NCBI GenBank assembly: GCA_030629485.1
Contig: DAOVOW010000045.1
Coordinates: 1-9,883, forward strand
Direction: 5' to 3'
Origin: a bacterium
Lineage (GTDB): Bacteria; Zixibacteria; MSB-5A5; GN15; FEB-12
DNA length: 9,883 nucleotides
Positions 7,170-9,883 of this stretch are shown one piece after another (the first letter of the stretch is position 1; every line of letters begins with the position of its first letter). The notes under the pieces were generated by a model. That model was given only the letters and a program-made list of their open reading frames with translations. It made no database searches and had not been told where the DNA came from. The position numbers were made by a program, and so were the translations under genes.

Positions 7170-7342
7170 GAGGCTGTCCCACAAGGTAGTTGCGACGGGT
7201 CTTGCGCACGGCGGAGCCGAGCGTGTGACCTGTCGCTCTTCACTAAGACGTTGTCCGGCATGGCAGCCGACAATCGGCAGTTCACACCTCCGCCTTCGGC
7301 AGAGCCAAGAACTGCCGGAACATAGACTTTTGGGACAACCTC
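7170..7342. repeat. Inverted-repeat-bounded palindromic element (MITE-like or REP-like)
   Basis: The ends form a 15-base inverted repeat (7170-7184 against 7328-7342, 13 of 15 paired, core TGTCCCA/TGGGACA). Inside are two further palindromes. 7192-7236 has arms GCGACGGGTC and GACCTGTCGC and reads through CGGCGGAGCCG at the tip. 7275-7317 has perfect arms CGGCAGTTC/GAACTGCCG and an inner near-match CTCCGCC/GGCAGAG. No transposase or plausible protein is encoded, and no clear target-site duplication is visible at the ends. It lies 43 bases downstream of the gcvPB stop and may serve as a 3' structure for that transcript. Confidence 0.55.
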
Positions 7343-7384
7343 AGGACGTCTGCCGCCCACGGATCACTTCGCACTTACTTGTCA

Positions 7385-8836
7385 TCACCCTTTGTAACAC
7401 ACATCCAGCGTGCGTGCGGGGGTGACTTCGTCGAGGCGGCGGACGGGGGTGGTGTGGGGGGCGGAGGTGACAAGCTCAGGGTTCTCCTGAGCCTCGCGTG
7501 CGATCTGTTTCATGATCTCAGCGAAATCGTCAAGCGTCTCTTTGCTCTCAGTTTCGGTCGGCTCGATCATCAGAGCCTCCGGCACTATTAGCGGGAAGTA
7601 GTTGGTCGGCGAATGCACGCCGAAGTCAAGAAGGCGCTTGGAAATGTCGAGGGTTCTTACCCCCAGCTTCTTCTGGCGGCTACCTGATGCCACAAATTCA
7701 TGCATGCAGGGACCATCATAGGGGACTTCGTAGTCCTCGCGAATGAGTGTCTTGAGGTAGTTGGCGTTGAGCACGGCGATTTCGCTGGCGCGACGGAGTC
7801 CCTCACCGCCGAGGTTGCGAATGTAGGCATAGGCGCGCACCATGTTCGCGAAGTTGCCGTAGAACGAATGCAGCCGACCGATTGAATCCGGACGGTCATA
7901 GTTGAAAAACAGCTGGCCGTCGCCGTCTTTCTCCAGGACCGGCGAAGGCTGAAAGCGATCCAACTCAGCAGTGACACCGAGCGCTCCCCCCCCCGGACCA
8001 CCACCACCGTGCGGTGTGGAGAAAGTTTTGTGCAAGTTGAAATGCATGATGTCAAAGCCGACGTCGCCCGGTCGGAAGATACCCATGTTGGCGTTCAGAT
8101 TGGCGCCGTCGAGGTACATCAAGCCACCCTTGGCGTGGACGATCTCAGCGATCTCTTTGACGTGCGTTTCAAAGATACCGAGCGTGTTCGGGTTGGTCAG
8201 CATCATACCGGCGACGTTCTCATCCATGACCGCTGCCACCGCCTCGGGTGCCACGACACCATGTTCGTTGGATTCAATCTGTACGCTGGTGAACCCGACC
8301 GAGGTTACCGAGGCCGGGTTGGTCCCATGAGCGGAATCGGGGATGATAATGCGGTCGCGCTTCTCGCCTCGTTTCAGATGACAAGCGCGCATCACCAGCA
8401 GCCCGGCAAACTCGCCTTGCGCACCGGCCACAGGCTGCAGCGAGACCGAAGGCAGTCCGGATATCTCAGCCAGGAGCGCAGACAACTCCCACATCAACTG
8501 CAGGCACCCCGGCGCCGTACTACACGGCGCCAGGGGATGATGATTTGCAAACCCGGGCATAGCGGCGGCAACATCGTTCAATTTGGGATTGTACTTCATG
8601 GTGCACGATCCCAGCGGGTAAAACCCTTTGTCGATGTGATGGTTCTTGACCGATAGAGCTACGAAGTGTCGCATCGCTTCACCCTCGGTGACCTCGGGGA
8701 GTTCAGCATCGGTTTCGCGACGGAACTCGGCCGGGATGGAACCGAGGATTTCGTCCTCACTCATGCGACACGCGGGAAGGGTGTACCCCTTGCGACCGGG
8801 TGATGATTTCTCGTATATCAGCGTGCGTTTCTTCAT
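7385..8836 (-). CDS. gcvPB: Glycine dehydrogenase (decarboxylating) subunit 2, P-protein beta chain
   Basis: GcvPB with GcvPA forms the PLP-dependent P-protein of the glycine cleavage system, which decarboxylates glycine and passes aminomethyl to lipoyl-GcvH in the cytoplasm. From ATG at 8836 the protein has 483 residues, the usual length. Diagnostic blocks are YEKSSPGRKGY at the start, DKGFYPLGSCTMKYNP (69-84), SAHGTNPAS (168-176), YLDGANLNA (241-249), and FNLHKTFSTPHGGGGPG (266-282), where K270 should be the PLP Schiff-base lysine. A TTG at 8857 would add seven residues; the ATG fits the family N-terminus better and has a GGAA 9 bases upstream. It follows the thioredoxin/TPR gene by 43 bases, suggesting co-transcription. 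gcvPA, gcvT and gcvH are not visible. The glycine-rich loop is coded partly by a run of nine G (7986-7994). Confidence 0.96.
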   Translation of the reverse strand: MKKRTLIYEKSSPGRKGYTLPACRMSEDEILGSIPAEFRRETDAELPEVTEGEAMRHFVALSVKNHHIDKGFYPLGSCTMKYNPKLNDVAAAMPGFANHHPLAPCSTAPGCLQLMWELSALLAEISGLPSVSLQPVAGAQGEFAGLLVMRACHLKRGEKRDRIIIPDSAHGTNPASVTSVGFTSVQIESNEHGVVAPEAVAAVMDENVAGMMLTNPNTLGIFETHVKEIAEIVHAKGGLMYLDGANLNANMGIFRPGDVGFDIMHFNLHKTFSTPHGGGGPGGGALGVTAELDRFQPSPVLEKDGDGQLFFNYDRPDSIGRLHSFYGNFANMVRAYAYIRNLGGEGLRRASEIAVLNANYLKTLIREDYEVPYDGPCMHEFVASGSRQKKLGVRTLDISKRLLDFGVHSPTNYFPLIVPEALMIEPTETESKETLDDFAEIMKQIAREAQENPELVTSAPHTTPVRRLDEVTPARTLDVCYKG

Positions 8837-8862
8837 CGATCGAGATTCCAGTGTCAACAGCC

Positions 8863-8878
8863 GCCGGCAGAAGCCGGC
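8863..8878. repeat. GCCGGC hairpin in the gap before gcvPB
   Basis: GCCGGC, loop of four bases, GCCGGC: a perfect 6-base GC stem just after the stop of the thioredoxin/TPR gene. No U tract follows, so it is not a standard terminator; it could lower gcvPB expression or stabilise the upstream message. Confidence 0.45.
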
Positions 8879-8879
8879 A

Positions 8880-9788
8880 TTATTCTTCCGTGTCCTTTTT
8901 CTCTTCCGGCGGTTCAGTTAGTTTTTTGATCTGCTTCCGGCAGTATTCGACATTCTCATGATCCGGGTGGTTTTCAATGAACGCCTCAAACGCCGCGACT
9001 GCTTTGGTGGTGTCGGCGCTCTGTTTGTAAACGATAGCCGTCCATATCTCAGCATTCGTACCCGTATGGCTGTCGCCGAAGTCGGCAATGATCGACTTGT
9101 AGGCGGCTTCGGCAGTCTCCCAATCCTTGGCCCGACGGAACATGTCGGCCAGAGCCAGTCGGCTTTCCCCGGACAGCGAGTCCAGCGGATCATCCTCATC
9201 GACAACCTTCTGGTACCAGGTCTTGGCATCGTCACTGCCACCGCGATACTTGTACTTCTCAGCTATCTTACTATAGAGCTCACGATCGGTTTCGGTGATC
9301 GCTCGATTTAACAGGTCGTCCAAAGTCCCGATGCCGTTGCCGTAATCACGAAAAGTCTTGAGGAACGGTTCGGGGGAAAGGTATCCAACCAGGCGGTCCA
9401 CTTCGTTGCCGTCCGCCCCAATCATTACCAGCGTGGGGTAGCCGGACACATGATACTGTTTGGCCAGCACGGTGTCGACCTTGGCGTTAATTATCACCAG
9501 GGCCATTTCATTGTCGAAGAAATCGATTACGGCAGAATCTACCAATACGACCGTGTCGATAGTCTTGCACCACGTACACCAGTCGGTGTAGAATGTCAGT
9601 ACTATAGGTTTCGGATCATCCCAGAAATTGTACCAAGGCACAGCCGTGGCCGCCCGCGCCTCCTCGATGCTGGTGTAGGAAATGGCCGACGGCGTCGTTG
9701 ATGTGGTCGCCGGTTCCGGCTCCTCCTGTGCTACGACAGCACCCACCACTAAGAAGATAAACAGCAGCAGCGATATTGCGGTTCTCAT
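8880..9788 (-). CDS. Exported thioredoxin-fold protein with C-terminal TPR repeats
   Basis: From ATG at 9788 the product has 302 residues. The start is chosen because GGGGG (9794-9798) lies 5 bases upstream and a signal peptide follows at once (AISLLLFIFLVVGAVVA, cleavage near residue 20); the reading frame extends 26 codons further up without such support. Residues about 40-155 are a thioredoxin fold with the active-site motif WCTWCK (C71, C74) and the cis-proline segment SGYPTL (P118). Residues about 165-285 contain helical TPR-like repeats (DAKTWYQKVV, ETAEAAYKSIIADFGDS, KAVAAFEAFIENHPDHENV). The tail is rich in Glu and Lys. A periplasmic disulfide reductase or chaperone role is inferred from fold and export signal; the TPRs suggest a protein partner. 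The start lies 28 bases after the preceding stop, and gcvPB follows 43 bases downstream, so an operon is likely. Confidence 0.88.
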   Translation of the reverse strand: MRTAISLLLFIFLVVGAVVAQEEPEPATTSTTPSAISYTSIEEARAATAVPWYNFWDDPKPIVLTFYTDWCTWCKTIDTVVLVDSAVIDFFDNEMALVIINAKVDTVLAKQYHVSGYPTLVMIGADGNEVDRLVGYLSPEPFLKTFRDYGNGIGTLDDLLNRAITETDRELYSKIAEKYKYRGGSDDAKTWYQKVVDEDDPLDSLSGESRLALADMFRRAKDWETAEAAYKSIIADFGDSHTGTNAEIWTAIVYKQSADTTKAVAAFEAFIENHPDHENVEYCRKQIKKLTEPPEEKKDTEE

Positions 9789-9816
9789 AGAAACCCCCTG
9801 TATGTAGAGCAGTCGA

Positions 9817-9883
9817 TCATTCCATGGTTTCCGTATCAAAGTAATCCTCCCCGAGGACGGCGTCAAGAATGGCGGCAGCCTCC
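9817..9883 (-). CDS. C-terminal end of an unidentified gene (cut by the right edge)
   Basis: On the minus strand an open frame enters from the right edge and ends at TGA 9817-9819, giving 21 residues (ending LGEDYFDTETME). The Ala/Leu/Asp/Glu-rich composition looks coding, and the 28-base gap to the next start is typical of an operon. Too little is present to name a family; it does not resemble the ends of GcvPA or GcvH that I would expect near gcvPB. Confidence 0.5.
   Translation of the reverse strand, partial: EAAAILDAVLGEDYFDTETME

Noticed and set aside
7045..7342. CRISPR array or tRNA/structured RNA gene in the palindrome-rich spacer
   Set aside because: The repeats are inverted and differ from one another, with no regular direct-repeat and spacer pattern, and no tRNA cloverleaf was found by eye.
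6976..7425. Overlapping ORFs on both strands across the 6928-7384 spacer
   Set aside because: They run through hairpin-forming repeats, have no ribosome binding sites and show no domain-like composition.
8009..8656. Plus-strand ORF of 215 codons inside gcvPB
   Set aside because: It is the antisense of a certain gcvPB coding region.
8851..8857. A perfect TTGACA on the minus strand before gcvPB as a -35 box
   Set aside because: At 16-18 bases downstream only coding sequence without a -10-like hexamer is found, so a promoter is not supported.
8863..8878. Intrinsic terminator between the thioredoxin/TPR gene and gcvPB
   Set aside because: The GC stem is good but no U tract follows on the minus strand.

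Overview
All convincing genes lie on the minus strand, so transcription runs from right to left. The window suggests an uncultured Gram-negative bacterium of the FCB group or a neighbouring candidate phylum (the Zixibacteria, KSB1, Marinimicrobia or Latescibacteria kind). This is inferred from long Sec-exported proteins ending in a PNPY...GLYYWVVES...GKL module, together with a two-subunit glycine dehydrogenase. Nothing in the window fixes the taxon.

Right part (7385-9883): the last codons of an unidentified gene, an exported thioredoxin/TPR protein, and gcvPB (glycine decarboxylase subunit 2) follow each other with gaps of 28 and 43 bases. They look like one operon. gcvPA, gcvT and gcvH are not visible.

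Middle spacer (6928-7384): 457 bases without a believable gene. It holds a string of imperfect palindromes flanked in part by a 15-base inverted repeat, which resembles a mosaic of dispersed intergenic repeats. The clear sigma70-type promoter of the next gene sits at its left end.

Left part (1-6927): a tandem array of three related genes of about 840 codons, called A (4411-6927), B (1596-4121) and C (1-1397, cut by the left edge). Each starts with a signal peptide. A and B then show a large conserved N-terminal region of unknown fold, a Ca-binding-type Asp loop, a fibronectin-III-like region and a C-terminal sorting/FlgD-like module; the visible part of C covers the first region only. A and B each have a strong promoter of their own, so the copies may be expressed separately. 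A degenerate palindromic element lies between A and B. Protein blocks are identical between A and B while third codon positions differ, which points to an old duplication under purifying selection. The function of this family is unknown to me and it is the most interesting content of the window.
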